From: Cricetomys ansorgei
Taxonomy: Eukaryota > Chordata > Mammalia > Rodentia > Nesomyidae
Reading direction: 5' to 3'
Length of the DNA: 64,000 nucleotides
NCBI GenBank assembly: GCA_026225945.1
Contig: JAMJFZ010000818.1
Coordinates: 235,001 to 299,000, forward strand
A program made the translations under genes and the position numbers. Position 1 is the first letter of the stretch. Each line of letters opens with the position of its first letter. Below are positions 12,995-24,817 of this stretch, piece after piece. Under the pieces are notes generated by a model. The model was given only the letters and a program-made list of their open reading frames with translations. It was not told the DNA's origin and ran no database searches.

Positions 12995-13071
12995 ACCCTC
13001 TGTTTGTCTACACTGCTGGGAGGAGAACCTGGATTTCTAGGACCCTCTGTTCGTCTACACTGCTGGGAAGA
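12995..13071. repeat. Local direct repeat, 30-bp units, period 47
   Basis: Units at 12995-13024 and 13042-13071 share ACCCTCTGTT, GTCTACACTGCTGGGA and differ at about two positions. Simple local duplication. Confidence 0.85.
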
Positions 13072-13722
13072 TGAATTTACAAATTTCCTGAGTCTACAGG
13101 CGCCTTGGGTTTGGGGTTCCAGCCTTTTCTCTGTCCTCAACAGGTGGGCAGCTTGGGATGTGTGGTTTTCCCTTTGTGAGCCCCAGGGTGCCAGCTCTGC
13201 TTTGGTTATTGGGTGGGGTGCTGAGGGATTTGTCCCAGGTTGGGAAGTCGTTTTGACAGGAAGCTGTGCTCCTGTGAGGCAGTTTGTTCAAAAGGACGGT
13301 ACAGAAAAGGGTCACTTCCGTGTGTCTGTCACTGTCGTGAGCCGCGGCAGGTGTGGCAGGAAGGTTCACAACACCACTTTTACCTTCACTCCCTGTCAGA
13401 GACCTGGCCTTGCATGCAGATGTGGGGCGGCAGGAGCCCTGGCGGGAAAGCTGATTGATTTGAGTCTTAGATCTGTCCTGAGTGGGTGGACCGGACCGAG
13501 ACCCTTGTTTTTGCTCCAGTGGGGAGAAGGTCCTTGTCTTGGCATGACGTGTCCCCGGTAACTGGAAGACCTTGAAGATGAGCTCAAAGTGCCAGAAACC
13601 TTAAGCTGACATCATGGCTGGGCGCAGACTGCAGCTGGGAGGGGCCGAGTGAGCCCGCAGCTAGTTATGAGGAGAGTCACCCTGTATGATGAACGGGAGA
13701 AATCTGGCCCTGCCTGGGACTA

Positions 13723-13775
13723 GGCGGGGGCTGGGGTGAGGCTCTTGAGTGGGTGGGATGGGGTGGGGGCGGGGC
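13723..13775 (+). other. G-rich tract, possible G-quadruplex
   Basis: More than four runs of three or more G occur within about 50 bp (GGCGGGGGCTGGGG, GTGGGTGGGATGGGGTGGGG, GCGGGG). It lies about 2.7 kb upstream of the HSPB8 promoter. Confidence 0.5.
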
Positions 13776-14049
13776 AGCCTCTTAGTGTGTGTGGATTTGG
13801 GAGGGCGCCATGGTGAGTGTGTGTTTACTAGCTGCTGGGCTGTATTGATTTATGGATGAGACTGTTCGGAGGACCTGCTCTAAAGGCTTTCTTCTCCCCT
13901 CCCAGGCCTCTTTGTGCAACTTCACTGAAAACTTTCAGGAGACTCTTCTGCCTGGAACCAGGAAGGGGGAAAGCTTGACGGCAGCGGACTGAGCCTCTGT
14001 CTCTCTGTCTCTGTCTCTCTCCCCTCTCCCCTTCTCCCTTTCTTTCTCT

Positions 14050-14220
14050 CATGTAGCTCAGGCAAACCTTGAGCTCCTTATATAGCAGACAGTGACCTTG
14101 AACTCCTGACCCTTCTTATGCAACCTACTAAGTGCTGGGGTCCCAGGGGTCTGCAAATGGACCCCGAGGCATGGTGTGCCCCAGGCCAGCATCCTACTGC
14201 CTGAGTCGCATCCCCAGCCT
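14050..14220 (-). repeat. B1/B4-type SINE, reverse, diverged
   Basis: TCATGTAGCTCAGGCAAACC, CCTTGAACTCCTGACCCTTC and AAGTGCTGGGGTCCCAGGGG follow B1 reverse order, then an ID-like end GAGTCGCATCCCCAGCC. Confidence 0.55.
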
Positions 14221-14565
14221 CTGTATTCTCTTTTTGAGGCTGAGGGCCATGTGGCTAGGAGACTAAAATAGCAAGGCTTGGCATTCGAGGGCTGCTGCCA
14301 GTCCACCTTGAGCTCTTAGCACTGTGAACTTACCCACCAACCCATCCACCCTCCCACAAACCAGGAGACGGGGCTTCTAGCGTCTTCACGTTACAGGTGG
14401 GGAACTGAGGCGCCTGCCGACTGCCTAACTCTGTGTGCTCCCTTAAGTGACAGAGCTGGGATTCCAGCTGAGGCCTTTGGCCTGGACCTGGCTGCTGAAC
14501 TCTCTGACATCAGCCATGGTCCACATTTACGCAGCACTGACCGTATTCCAGCCCTAGTTCAGCAG

Positions 14566-14692
14566 GTTTTTGTTTGTTTGTATGGGTGCAAGTCTCTCTA
14601 TATGGTTCAGGTTGGTCTGCAGTTGGAAATCTCCCTGCCTTAGTCTTCTGAGTGCTGGGATTGTAGATGTGTGTCACTACACCCAGCCCCAT
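14566..14692 (-). repeat. B1-type SINE, reverse
   Basis: AGTCTCTCTATATGGTTCAG, TTGGTCTGCAGTTGGAAATC, GAGTGCTGGGATTGTAGATG and CACTACACCCAGCCCC, the reversed 5' end. Confidence 0.7.
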
Positions 14693-15062
14693 AAATTGTA
14701 TTCATCATCTCACATTCTTCATAGTCCAGAGAGGTGAAGCCACATTCCCCAGGTCACACAGCCAGCCAGTGGGACTATGGAGTGCTTATAATAACCACTC
14801 AGGATGATATCACCCAGGCCCTGCCCTGTGGTCCTCTGCCCCATCTGGCATTTTTTTTTCTGGGCTCTTGCTGCATCCCTGGGCCAGGCCAGCTTTCTGC
14901 CCCAGGGAAATGGAGACTCGAGGCAGCTGCCAGCCCTGCTGACTGAGCCACCTGTTGATCAGTAAGATGACATGAGAAAAGTGATCAGTAAATACCTCGG
15001 GCGCCATCAACCAGCGGAGAGTGCGGGGTCGGACTCGGGAGAGGCTGTGGAGACGGAGGAAG

Positions 15063-15251
15063 GGCTGATTCTTCCAGAGAAGGAGAGACCCTGGAGGGGA
15101 GGGAAGGAGGGAGAGGGAGATAGAGACAGACAGAGACACAGAGAGACAGAGACAGAGAGACAGAGAACTGATTCTTCCAGAGAAGGAGAGATCCTGGGAG
15201 AGGAGAGAGAGAGAGAGAAGAGAGAGGGAGAGAGAGAGAAGGACACGCGCG

Positions 15252-15303
<52 letters not shown>
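15063..15303. repeat. Polypurine (GA)n tract followed by (CA)n microsatellite
   Basis: A GA/GGA-rich stretch at 15063-15240 contains two copies of CTGATTCTTCCAGAGAAGGA about 105 bp apart. A (CA)n run of about 24 units follows at 15254-15303. Confidence 0.9.
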
Positions 15304-15305
<2 letters not shown>

Positions 15306-16468
15306 GGGGTAGGGGGGAAGAGATAGTGTGTGTTAAGATGTTGGATCCCAGGATCCAGAGCAAATGTAGTCTTACCTGCCCACCACCTACTTAAAACTTT
15401 CACACGGGAAATACCACAGTTAATCTTCAAAAGAGACAGTCCAAGGAGAAGATGACATCATCCTGTATTCCAGAAACTGAGGCCCCTGGGGGCAGACGCA
15501 GGGGCCTGCAGTCACACAGGTAGTGGCAGGACTCCTTTGTTCTTCAAGAAGACCTGGATCTTCCTCTCCTGAGACTCCACAGCCCCTTCCTCCCCAAGCC
15601 TTCCTTTCCTCGGCCGAGGGGGAGGTCTCCCGAAGGCACAGGTTCCTGGTGAGGGTTTTGACTCTTGCTCCATCCACAACCCCAGAAGCCCAGGACGTTA
15701 TTTGGGGAAGCTGAGCGGCTCTGGGGTTCTGCCATCTTCACGGAGACTCTAGGTCCAGCGAGACCTGAGTTGTCGGTCCCTCACTTCCTCAGACCCTTCA
15801 CAGGAACACTAATAGAACCTGTGGCACACCTCACGCTTGGCCGGCCTGTTTCCATCGTGGGTCCTTGAGGGTGACACGTCAGGGACCTGTATGAGCAGCC
15901 CGTGTTCTGAGCTTGGTTTGCCCTGCCCTGCATAGTGTGGAGTCATGGCACTTGGAAATTTACTGGAATAACCACAAGGAGTAGAAAGAATGGAAGGTTC
16001 CCCAGCAACTTCCATTTTACAGAGTTGGAAACCGAGTCTGATATCATCACGAGTTTGCGGATTCTCAACCCAAGTCTATCTGAATATCAAGCCCAGATCT
16101 TTTTGGTGTGTTCAGTGAGACCATACCCCCCCTCCCCGCCCCCTGTCCCCCTCCTCCCCGAATCCCCAGGCAGACTCCAGCCTTCCAATGCCAGCCAAGC
16201 CTAACAACCACAGTTGACCTTTAGATCTCCAGCCCGTCCCTTCCTCCTTCTCCCAGGACCTGATTTTCTGGAACCTTCTCCCAGTGGAACAAATGACACT
16301 AGGTACACATTGAGACCGGGGACCTGGAAGGTAGCCCGAGGTGGGCCAGACTGGTGCCAGTTACAGGCTGGTTCCTGGTGTGAGGTAGCAGTTCTTATAC
16401 AGGTAGAAGTGCTCTGCTGGAAACTCTCGTTCTGATTTTATTCTTAAGCCTCTCTTTCATGATTACTC

Positions 16469-16860
16469 TGTCTTAGTTTGTGTCTACTACTGTGTTGAAA
16501 CCAAATCCCAAACTTGACCCAAAACCAAACTGTGGAGGAAAGAGTTTATTTGGCTCAGATGACCAAGGGGAAACCAAGGCAGGAACCTGGAGGCAGGAAC
16601 CAAAACAGGCCATGGAGGAACGCTGTTCACTGGCTTGCTCGCCATGGCTGGCTCAGCCTGCTTTCTTGTACACCACAGGATCACTTGCCTGCATAGGGGC
16701 AGTACCGCCCACAGTGGGCTAGGACCTCTCATACATCAATCAAGAAAATGTCCCCATAGTCACGCTCACAGGCCAGCCTGATAGAGGCAACTCCTCAACT
16801 GAAATTCTTTCTAGACACAGATTCTAAGCTGTGTCAAGTTGATGAAGATTAACCGGCACA
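16469..16860 (-). mobile_element. Solo MaLR-type LTR, reverse
   Basis: Reverse-complement copy of the same LTR family found at 18171-18577. It begins TGTCTTAG and ends CGGCACA on the plus strand, giving LTR-type TG...CA ends, and contains the shared GCCATGGAGGAACGCTG and CTTGCTCGCCATGGCTGG blocks. It is alone, so probably a product of LTR-LTR recombination. Family name not assigned with certainty. Confidence 0.65.
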
Positions 16861-17139
16861 GTCTGCATTTTGGAGAGTTTTCAGGGCGTGGTGGTGTTGG
16901 GCTTCACAGCTGTAGGAGAGAAAACAGCGGCATCGGAACTTAAATAGACCCGTGTTCAGATCCTGTCTGCTCTGTTGCTCTGGCTGATGGACTTAGCCTC
17001 TCTGAAAGTCTGTCTAATCTCTTGTAAGGTAGAATAATAATATGGCCTGCTTTTTTTTTTTTATTTTTTAAGGATTCACTAAAACAAAAATTATTGCTAG
17101 GCTTTAGAGAGGCCCGTGCATTATAAAATTGGTTGCCAG

Positions 17140-17415
17140 GTCGTGGTGCTATTGGCAAATGGTGGGGTCTTTAAAAAGTGGAGCCTATTGGAAGGAAATT
17201 AGGTCATTGGGGCCTTAGAGGAGCCACTAAGATCCTAGCCCCTTCTGGTTCATCTCTGTTTCTCAGAAACTATGAAGTGAGCTGCTTCCTCCACCGCAGG
17301 TTGGCTGACACGCCGCGGGCACGCGACCATGGTCCAAAGCCTCGGAAACCTTTCTTTTTAACAAGTTGTTTTTCTCAGGCAGTTTGTCACAGTGATGAAA
17401 ATCTGACTGACCTAG
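17140..17415 (+). mobile_element. MaLR (MLT1/MST-like) LTR fragment
   Basis: AAAGTGGAGCCTATTGGAAG, GAAATTAGGTCATTGGGGCC, a TGAAGTGAGCTGCTTCCTCC block, and the terminal CAGTTTGTCACAGTGATGAA followed by CTGACTGACCTAG. The order and spacing fit an old mammalian MaLR LTR. Confidence 0.65.
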
Positions 17416-17640
17416 TACCTCTCTCGCAAGGGTATAATTAACATGGATGACTGTGAAGGGGCCATGGTTGAGGAGTCAGAATCGACCAGATCCCAGAAGG
17501 TTTTGCAGACGCATTCAGGAGCTTGACTTGACTTTGTCCTGAGTTAGTTAAAGAACCAGACAATGTATGGAAAAAACCCAGCTCTCAGAAGATCTCTGGA
17601 ACACCTGCATGTGTACTGTGGGAGCACCACCCCCTGGAGA

Positions 17641-17653
17641 CCAGCAGAGGGAG
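17641..17653 (+). promoter_or_regulatory. CTCF-like site
   Basis: CCAGCAGAGGGAG differs from the CTCF core (CCASYAGRKGGC) at one position. It lies just after a MaLR LTR fragment. Candidate only. Confidence 0.3.
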
Positions 17654-18170
17654 TTTGCAGCGATCCAGGGAAAAACCGATGTGAACAGAGTCACTGGAAG
17701 GAAGGGTCCAGAAGGATCCCTTCCAACGCATTACTTAGACTTGGCCACTCAGTGAACATGTAAGGGGGAGCAAACAGAGAGAGGAGGGGTGTGGCCTGCT
17801 CATCTTCCCTTTCTCCACTGCACGCTTGTGTATGCAAACCTCCAGCCTGCAGCCTGGAGACGGAGGATGGAGGAGGCGGAAGCCCCGGCCTCCGTGGGTC
17901 TCAAGAAACAGCCAAACCGGTAATTCAAATGGTTGGAAATATCAAAAAGCTTTGTGAGGGCAGCAGAGGTCTCTGTTAGTGTCCTCATGTGAGTCTCTGC
18001 TGCCAGGCTCCCGACACTCTTGGGACTTCAGCTCTCTCAACAGACGCCCCAAGCACACTCTTACCCGAGACCTTCTCTCTAGCTGTTCCCACCGCCTGGC
18101 ACAGTGCTGCCCAGGTCTCCTGACTCATCTTTATCTTTACTTCTATTTCATCTACTCAGAGGAAACTTCC

Positions 18171-18577
18171 TTTGCTGGCTAGCGTCATGTCGACTTGACA
18201 TAAGCTTAAGTCATCTGAGAGGAGGGAGCCTTCAATGGAGAAAACGCCAACATATGATTGCGCTCTGGGCAAGGCTGGAGGGCGTTATCTCAACCAGTGA
18301 CTGATGGGGGAGGGCCCAGTCCGCTGTGGGTGGGGCCATCCCTGGGCTGGTGGTCCTGGTTCTATAAGAGAGCAGGCTGAGCAAGCCAGTAAACAGCAAC
18401 CCTCCACGGCCTCTGCATCAGCTCCTGCCTCCGGGTTCCTGCCCTGCTTGAGTTCCTGTCCTGACTTCCTTCATCGATGGACTATGATGTGGCAGTGTGA
18501 GCCACATAAACCTTTTCCTCCCGAGCTGCTTTTGGTTATGGTTCTTTATCACAGCCATAGAAATCCTGACTCAGACA
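18171..18577 (+). mobile_element. 5' LTR of the MaLR element
   Basis: Diverged start TTTGCTGGCTAGC, then GAGAGGAGGGAGCC. A TATA-like TCTATAAGAG lies at 18361-18370 and a CATAAA polyadenylation-like signal near 18505. The end is CTGACTCAGACA. The layout of U3 promoter, R and polyadenylation signal fits an LTR. Confidence 0.7.
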
Positions 18578-19595
18578 AGTTGGTACCAGGATGGTGGGGA
18601 TATTGCTATGAGAGACCTGACCATGTTGTTTTGGGAAGGATTATGGAAGGACTTTGGAACTTTGTGCAAGAAAGGCCATTGAATGCTCAGTACTTGGTGA
18701 GCCGTTCTGTGGGAGCTGGGATAAGAATGTTGAAGGCAGTGCAGACTGTGGAGGCCCGGCTTGTGAAGTTTCAGAGGGAAGTTTAAAGACTCTGTGAAGG
18801 CCGTTTGTTATTTTGAGGCAAGATTCCGTGGTTCTGATTAGCTGGGGCTGAAGAGTCAGCTGTGGTTAACAAGATACTAAACAGGATGACTAAAGCAAAC
18901 CCTTTGCTTTGCTGGGATACTCGACGCTGGTCAGCTGGAGCTGAGACGTTAGTAGCGATTGAGAAGAGACCAGAATCACTGAGGTGAAATCTTCTGGGAA
19001 GTGTTTCCTGTTTCCTCGGGGTCAGCACACACAAGCTGTGTTCTAGAGGCGACGAAAGTTGTACCTCGTGTTGGCAGCTGAACTTGGTAGTGTAAATGTC
19101 ACCCAGGTGGACCTGGTTTTGAAGACATGGAGGAGTAATGGAGAGCAGCTGAAGTGCTCTCTCTCGCTCGCTCTCTCTTCTCGGCCCTGTGAGAGGTCAA
19201 GAGAGGCTGAAGGTGCAGCGCCAGAAGCAGTTGAAGGCCTACGATGTAAGGGGTCATGCAGAGAACTTGAGGCTTGGCACCAGGAAGAGAGCCTATGAGA
19301 GGCCATTGGTGAAGGTGCAGCCCCGTCACAGCAGAAGACCCCAGCATTTTGGAGATGCCAGTACCATGGGATAACCACCAGGAGCAGCAGCAACAGTGGG
19401 ATGGAGCCTGACAGAGCCCGGAGAACAAAGAGCAGATGGTAGAGCCAGAGAAGTGGCCGAGGCCTCCCGGAGGAGCCAGAAAATCGTGAGTAAATTCCAA
19501 ACACTAGGCTTTTGGAGTTTTGTTTTGCTTCGCTTTGATTTATTTGGTCGTGGCTGTGCCCTGGTTCCCACCCCACCCCCCTCACACCATCTGTT

Positions 19596-19735
19596 TTTGA
19601 GACAGGGCTTCCCTGTGTAGCCCTGGCTATCCTAGAACTCACTCTGTAGACCAGGTTGGCCTTGAATTCAGAGACGCACCGGGCTCTGCCTCCTGAGTGT
19701 TGGGATTAACGGCGTGCGCCACCCCCGCTGCCCAG
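19596..19735 (-). repeat. B1 SINE, reverse, inserted in the MaLR internal region
   Basis: Starts TTTTTGAGACAGGGCTTCCC. It has TGTAGCCCTGGCTATCCTAG, GACCAGGTTGGCCTTGAATT and GTTGGGATTAACGGCGTGCG. It is the best preserved B1 in the window, so it is younger than its MaLR host. Confidence 0.9.
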
Positions 19736-19995
19736 CGGGTCTTCCCTCTCGAAGTAAGAAAGTATTAAATATAGTTTTGATTTGGGCGCCCACAGTTAAA
19801 AGATTTCGAATCTTAGAAGACTTTGGATTTTCAGAGATTGGTTATTTTAAGGAGACTGAACTTTTAATGTGTTTGAATTTGTAAAGATTGGGGTTTTTTA
19901 AAAGGTATTTATATTTCTAACGTGGGATGAATGAGGAAGGAAACATTGTGACCTAGCGGTGATGTGTTTGTGTGTCAAGCTGACAAGGGGTCAAC

Positions 19996-20258
19996 TGTGC
20001 TGGACAGTTTTACGTCAACTTGACAAGCTAAAGTCATCCGAGAGGAGGGAGCCTCAATTAAGAAAACTCCACCATGAGATCCGCTGCAGGCAAGCCTGTA
20101 GGGCATTTTCTTAATTAGAGTTGCTGGGGAGGGCTCAGCCCGCTGTGGGCGGTGCCATGCCTGGGCTGCTGGTCCTGGGTTCTGTAAGAAAGCAAGCCAT
20201 GGGGAACGAGCCGGTAAGCGGCACCCCTCCATGCCCTCTGCGTCAGCTCCCGTCTCCC
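19996..20258 (+). mobile_element. 3' LTR of the MaLR element, truncated
   Basis: Begins TGTGCTGGACAGTTTTACGT and shares with the 5' LTR the blocks GAGAGGAGGGAGCC, TGCCTGGGCTGCTGGTCCTG and CCTCTGCGTCAGCTCC. The similarity ends abruptly near 20258. Confidence 0.65.
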
Positions 20259-20534
20259 AAACCCTTGACCCTTACATTCTCTCAGATCTGTTTGAGTCTT
20301 CTTCCTTGCACGTGCCACTAACAGTTGACTTTTCTCATCTTAATTCTGGTTTGTGAGCTCCTCTCCATTGGCACGGACGTGGTAGGAGGGAGGAGAGGAG
20401 GGACTTTAATCTGATTGTCCGCGGCTGTGTCACCAGGACCTGAGAACAGTACCTAGCACACAGTGCTTAAAAGAATTCGTTGTGGTTGTCATGAGGTTTG
20501 TTTGTCGAGCATTTCGAGTTTCTCCTTCTGTTGT

Positions 20535-20880
20535 AGCCACTTTTCTAATTGCTGTGGCCAATTACCTAGCAGAAGCAATGCAAAGGAACGGAGCTTGGCT
20601 TCGGTCGATGGTTCAGGGTTACAGCTCATCACGGCTCGGGGAGGAAGTAGCTGTGTCTGGGGCAGTGGAAGCGCGTGATTGCTACATGGCACACCTGAGT
20701 GAGCTCAGGGAACTCAGCAGGAAGTGGGTCTGCCCATATAACATTTAAGTCCTACCCCTTGGGAACCCACTTCCTCCAGCAAAGCCCCTAAAAGCTCTGT
20801 AACTTCCCTAAAGGGCCTAGCGGCTGGAGACTCTTGAGTTCAAATGCATGAGCCTGTCGGGAATGTCTTCCCTCTGTGGC
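20535..20880 (-). mobile_element. MaLR-type LTR fragment, reverse, a second family
   Basis: CTAATTGCTGTGGCCAATTA at the start, AACCCACTTCCTCCAGC in the middle and AATGCATGAGCCTGTCGGG at the end match the reverse complement of a different rodent MaLR LTR, strongly diverged. Confidence 0.5.
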
Positions 20881-21889
20881 TGGGAGGAGCCTTGTAAATG
20901 CTTACAGCTGATGAGGAGACATTCCATCCGTCAACGCCATTCAGCGCTGTCGGAGAGCCCAGCGGGCAGGACCCTGAGCTGCTTGCTGTGACTATCGGCA
21001 CCACAGTCATCATCCTCATGATGGGTACAAATGAGAGACACAAACCTTCGTTCTTTTGGATTCATTCGTTACTGCAGCCTAACCTAGCTGGTTCTGATGA
21101 AGGACGTTTCAGTTGTATCCCTTTACTTGTGCGGGTATAGCTGTATCGAGATGATCATTCTCAAGACGAATGCCCTTCGGATGGGTGGAGCTTTCATCTG
21201 TCTCCTCGTTTGACAAAGTTTTTGTCTGGGAAAACGGTGCCCTCTCTCTGAGTTTGGGACATTTACGATGCATGCAGTCTTGGTCTCTTGCGCGGAAGGT
21301 GGATCTGAGGTTAGAACCAGAGCTGGTCTGACCAGTCGATGACCATGACACTGGCAACCGTTCTGGAAATTTCTTTTTTGGGACTGGGAGTGACAGCTCT
21401 TGGGTGTGTGCAAGCCTGAGAAAGTTCTCATAGTTGTGTTTGGGGTTGGACTGAGGGAGCCTGGGATACTGTGTAGATACGGAGAAGAATGCCAATATGA
21501 CGGGCCCTGTGGGGTGGCAGCCCTGGCCTCACCCTGGACGAGTGAGGCTTAGCCTTGCCTATGAACAACAGCTAGCCAAAGGAGCAGCCGTGAAAGCTAG
21601 AGAGGCGTTGATTTCTTGGCCACTGTTGACGTCCAGGGATGTCTAGCCAGTGCTGGTCTCATGCCCAAAATGGGCGAGAAACGGGTAACCCTCTGTGATA
21701 CTGTCACATGGTAGACTTTGTTGGGAACTTCAGATGACTGAGAGACTCTATAAAGTTCAAGTATGCAATGTCATGGGTTCTCTGTAGGCCAGATGCCTTA
21801 ATGTAGGAAAAGGTCTCTCTCTCTCTCTCCTCTCTCTTTTCTCTTCCCTCTTCTCCCCCCTCCCTTACCATTTCCACCCCATTGTCCTT

Positions 21890-21943
21890 TTTTTCATGTC
21901 TGTATATGCAAGTGTGTGTGTATGTTCATGTGTGTTCTGGTAT

Positions 21944-21983
<40 letters not shown>

Positions 21984-22262
21984 ATGCACACACACACAGC
22001 CCAGAGGACAACTTTCCGTGTCATCTTCAATCTCTGATCACCTTATTTTTTGAGACAGTATCTCTCATGGAGATCTGGGCCTCACCAGCTAAGATAGGTT
22101 GGCTGGCCGGAAAGGCACACAGCATCCTCCTGTCTCCATCTCCCCAGTGTTGGGATTCCAAGCCCACGCCACCATACCCGGCTTCTTATGTGGGTGCTGT
22201 GGGTTGAACTGGAGTTCTCCGGCTTACGTATCAGGCTCCGACCAAGCTGTCTCCCTGTCCCC
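21890..22262 (-). repeat. B4-type SINE, reverse, with internal (TG)n
   Basis: A (TG)n run at about 21946-21980 precedes CCCAGAGGACAACTTTCC, TTTTTGAGACAGTATCTCTC, GGTTGGCTGGCCGG, CCCAGTGTTGGGATTCCAAG and the closing CAAGCTGTCTCCCTGTCCC. Confidence 0.75.
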
Positions 22263-22440
22263 CTTACTGTTAGGTAATGTGACTCCATTTGATATGGTTG
22301 ATATTATGAATTTCAGGTTTAGATGTGAAACCAGATGCCAAAGAGACCCAGTGTTTGGGAGAGCGTTGGACAAGTTTCCATGGTAACGCAAAGAAAAACA
22401 AGGTGAAAAGGAAAGCTACAGAGGAGTCAACCCACTGCTA

Positions 22441-22482
22441 GTTGGCCCTGGCTAGCCCATGAGTTGGCCCTGGCTAGCCCAT
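22441..22482. repeat. Tandem duplication, 20-bp unit, period 22
   Basis: GTTGGCCCTGGCTAGCCCAT is present twice without mismatch, separated by GA. Confidence 0.95.
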
Positions 22483-23217
22483 GGTGTGGAGATGGAGTCC
22501 CAGGGTGTGATAATGTGTATCTGTCCTTCTACCTGGATGGACAGGCCCCGACAGCCCACAGTCTCCCCATGAAAGCCCTGAAAGCACACAAAAGCACTTC
22601 CCACCCAGGCGGAAGCTCTGATGGAATGCCAGGGGCTTGAGGGCTGGCAGAGTGCCAGGCTCTGGATTCTTCTGAGTGGAGGAGACAAAAAGGAGGAGTG
22701 TGGAATCTTCCACCTCCAGCCAAGGTGTTATGGGATCTTCCAGAAACTTCTTGTGAGCTTACCAAGGCGGAGGAACCCAATGTTTCTCCTGTTATCCTCT
22801 CCTTAACGCTAGGGTCCCTGCTAAGCCAACCCGCCTCATCGCCGAGCGCCTTGTGCACACCACGGCCTTTAGCTCTCCGGCCATTCTGTGAGGTTGCTGT
22901 GGTCTTTATTCTCACTGGACAATAAGAAGCCCGAAGCTCAGAGAGACCAAGTCACCCACACACAGCTCACAGGTAGGAGGCGTCAGAGACACACTCATTA
23001 TCCAGGTCTTCTTGATGCCCAAGCCTTTGCTTCCAACGCTCCTTTTGAGATCTGTGCCATTCTGTAGTGCCGGGGTAGGGGTCCCTGGGCCTTGAGCAAT
23101 GCCAGGTGGATGGAAGGTGCTCGTGTCTGCCCCGCCATCTGTGCTCCCTTCTCTCTCTCCCAGGGCATAAGAGATAATTGATGCTGCTCTGGGGACCCGT
23201 CATTCCCTTGCTGCAGC

Positions 23218-23518
23218 CTTCACACACACACACACATGCACACACACACATACACCCACACACACACATACACACACATACATACACATACACACACACA
23301 CATACACACACACACATACACACCCATATACACATACACACCCATAAACACACACTCGTACACACACACACATACACACATACACACACATGCACACACA
23401 CACATACACACACACGCACATATACACACACACATACACACACACATACACACATATACACACACACGCACACACATACACATGCACACACACAGACACA
23501 CACACATACACACGTACA

Positions 23519-23549
<31 letters not shown>

Positions 23550-23550
23550 C
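23218..23550. repeat. Long compound (CA)n/(CACACATA)n microsatellite
   Basis: About 330 bp of CA repeat with frequent TA interruptions. The open frames across it are meaningless Thr-His or Cys-Val repeats. Confidence 0.97.
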
Positions 23551-24786
23551 ATTAAAATACAAGTCAACCAGCTCCAAAATAACAGATTTTGGGAGGGAGC
23601 AGAGCTAGCAGCCCTGGGAAGATCCAGTGACTTGGCAGCCAGCTACATACCGGCCATAGGGTCCCTGCAGGGAAGGAGAATGAATAAGGCAGAGACAGCT
23701 CCTGCCCTCAGGGGATGGGCACTAAACAAACGTGAGAACCAATTACAGGTACCAGTAAGTGCCATGGGGAGAAAGAGGTGGGTACAGGAAGGGAGGGTGG
23801 GGAGCCAGGTATAAGCACTGCCTTGCCCCCACCCCATGCACAGGGTCACCCTGGTTGCTCCCCAAGCTGCATTTCCGTTCTGGGCTAACCCCTATTCCTT
23901 TCCCAGCATCTGCCTGGAGGACACTTTCCTCGGCTCATTATGTCTTGCTTGACCCTCCAAGGTGTAGTTACTCTCTGTCATCCCCCATCCTAACAGCCAG
24001 CCTTTAGCTCACTGCCAGTGAGACCTGGATCAACCGTTCGTGTCCCAGTTTCTGCAACTAAGAAATTGACGTTGAAAGAGCATCTACCTCCTGCAGATGT
24101 TGTGCAGATGAGTATGTGCATAACTTGTGTTGACACAAGTGGAGCTCCCAGATAACCTGCCTGGCTTTTGATTGGCACTGTGGAGATGCTGGGCGACCTC
24201 ACTGTTGGCGTTATGGTCACCATGATGTAAGCGTATCCTCTGCCCTAGAGCATCGGCTCTGTGTCATGCCATGGGCACCATGTTCTTCAGTGTTTTTCCA
24301 TCCTGGCTTCATACTGGAACAGCCCAGGGAGACTTTCAGAAGCACGGGTGCCTGGCATTCTACTGAGAACACACATATCGTCTGGGGTGGGCTAAGCATC
24401 AAAGGTTGGGTGTTTTGTAAAGTTCAAGGTGATTTTAATAGGGTTGAGACACACTCTGGTCTAATCCTCCGATCCCTTTTAATAGGTAGGGTAATTCGGT
24501 CCTTAAAGAAGAGCGTGACTTGTTTCAACAACAGCCATATTGTGAGGTAGGGGCAGGCTTCCAGTTCATGGAAAGTTTGGTTTCCCAACACTCCTCCCAT
24601 GCCTCCAATTATTTCATTGATTCTCCCCAGCAGAGAGGCCGCACGTATCTCCCGATCACCAGAAGCAGGGGTGTTGGGTGCACACTGCCTCTGCTCTATT
24701 CTTAGGCAGCTGCCAATCTGGCAAGGACAGGGGTGTCTGCAGAAGCAGATTTTTTTTTTTTCTTTCTCTGCAGCCAGGACAGCTGG

Positions 24787-24817
24787 GACTGGGGGGGGGC
24801 GGGGGCGGGGGCTCAGG
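24787..24817 (+). other. G-rich tract, possible G-quadruplex
   Basis: GGGACTGGGGGGGGGCGGGG continues into GCGGGGGC. It holds four or more G runs within 31 bp. Confidence 0.5.

Larger units (their letters stand above)
18171..20258 (+). mobile_element. MaLR endogenous retroelement, LTR-internal-LTR, 3' LTR truncated
   Basis: Two copies of one LTR family in the same orientation flank about 1.4 kb of internal sequence, so this is an old MaLR-type insertion rather than solo LTRs. The 5' LTR is 18171-18577, and a TTGGTACCAGG stretch follows directly, as expected for a MaLR primer-binding region. The internal part shows no long open frame of retroviral type and carries a later B1 insertion at 19596-19735. 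The 3' LTR starts at about 19996 and stops near 20258, lacking its last 110-150 bp. It is decayed and non-coding. Confidence 0.65.

Noticed and set aside
12854..13561. A 235-codon plus-strand open frame
   Set aside because: It starts within an old B1-like element, spans a local duplication, shows no recognisable domain and lacks supporting splice or promoter signals. Chance in GC-rich sequence.
14810..15430. Open frames of 118-206 codons on both strands
   Set aside because: They cross the (GA)n and (CA)n tract; low complexity, no homology recognised and no splice context.
18304..18786. A 160-codon plus-strand open frame
   Set aside because: It lies across the 5' LTR and start of the internal region of the MaLR element and is not a cellular gene.
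23178..23814. Long open frames on both strands rich in Thr-His or Cys-Val
   Set aside because: They are translations of the CA/TG microsatellite at 23218-23550 and have no coding character.
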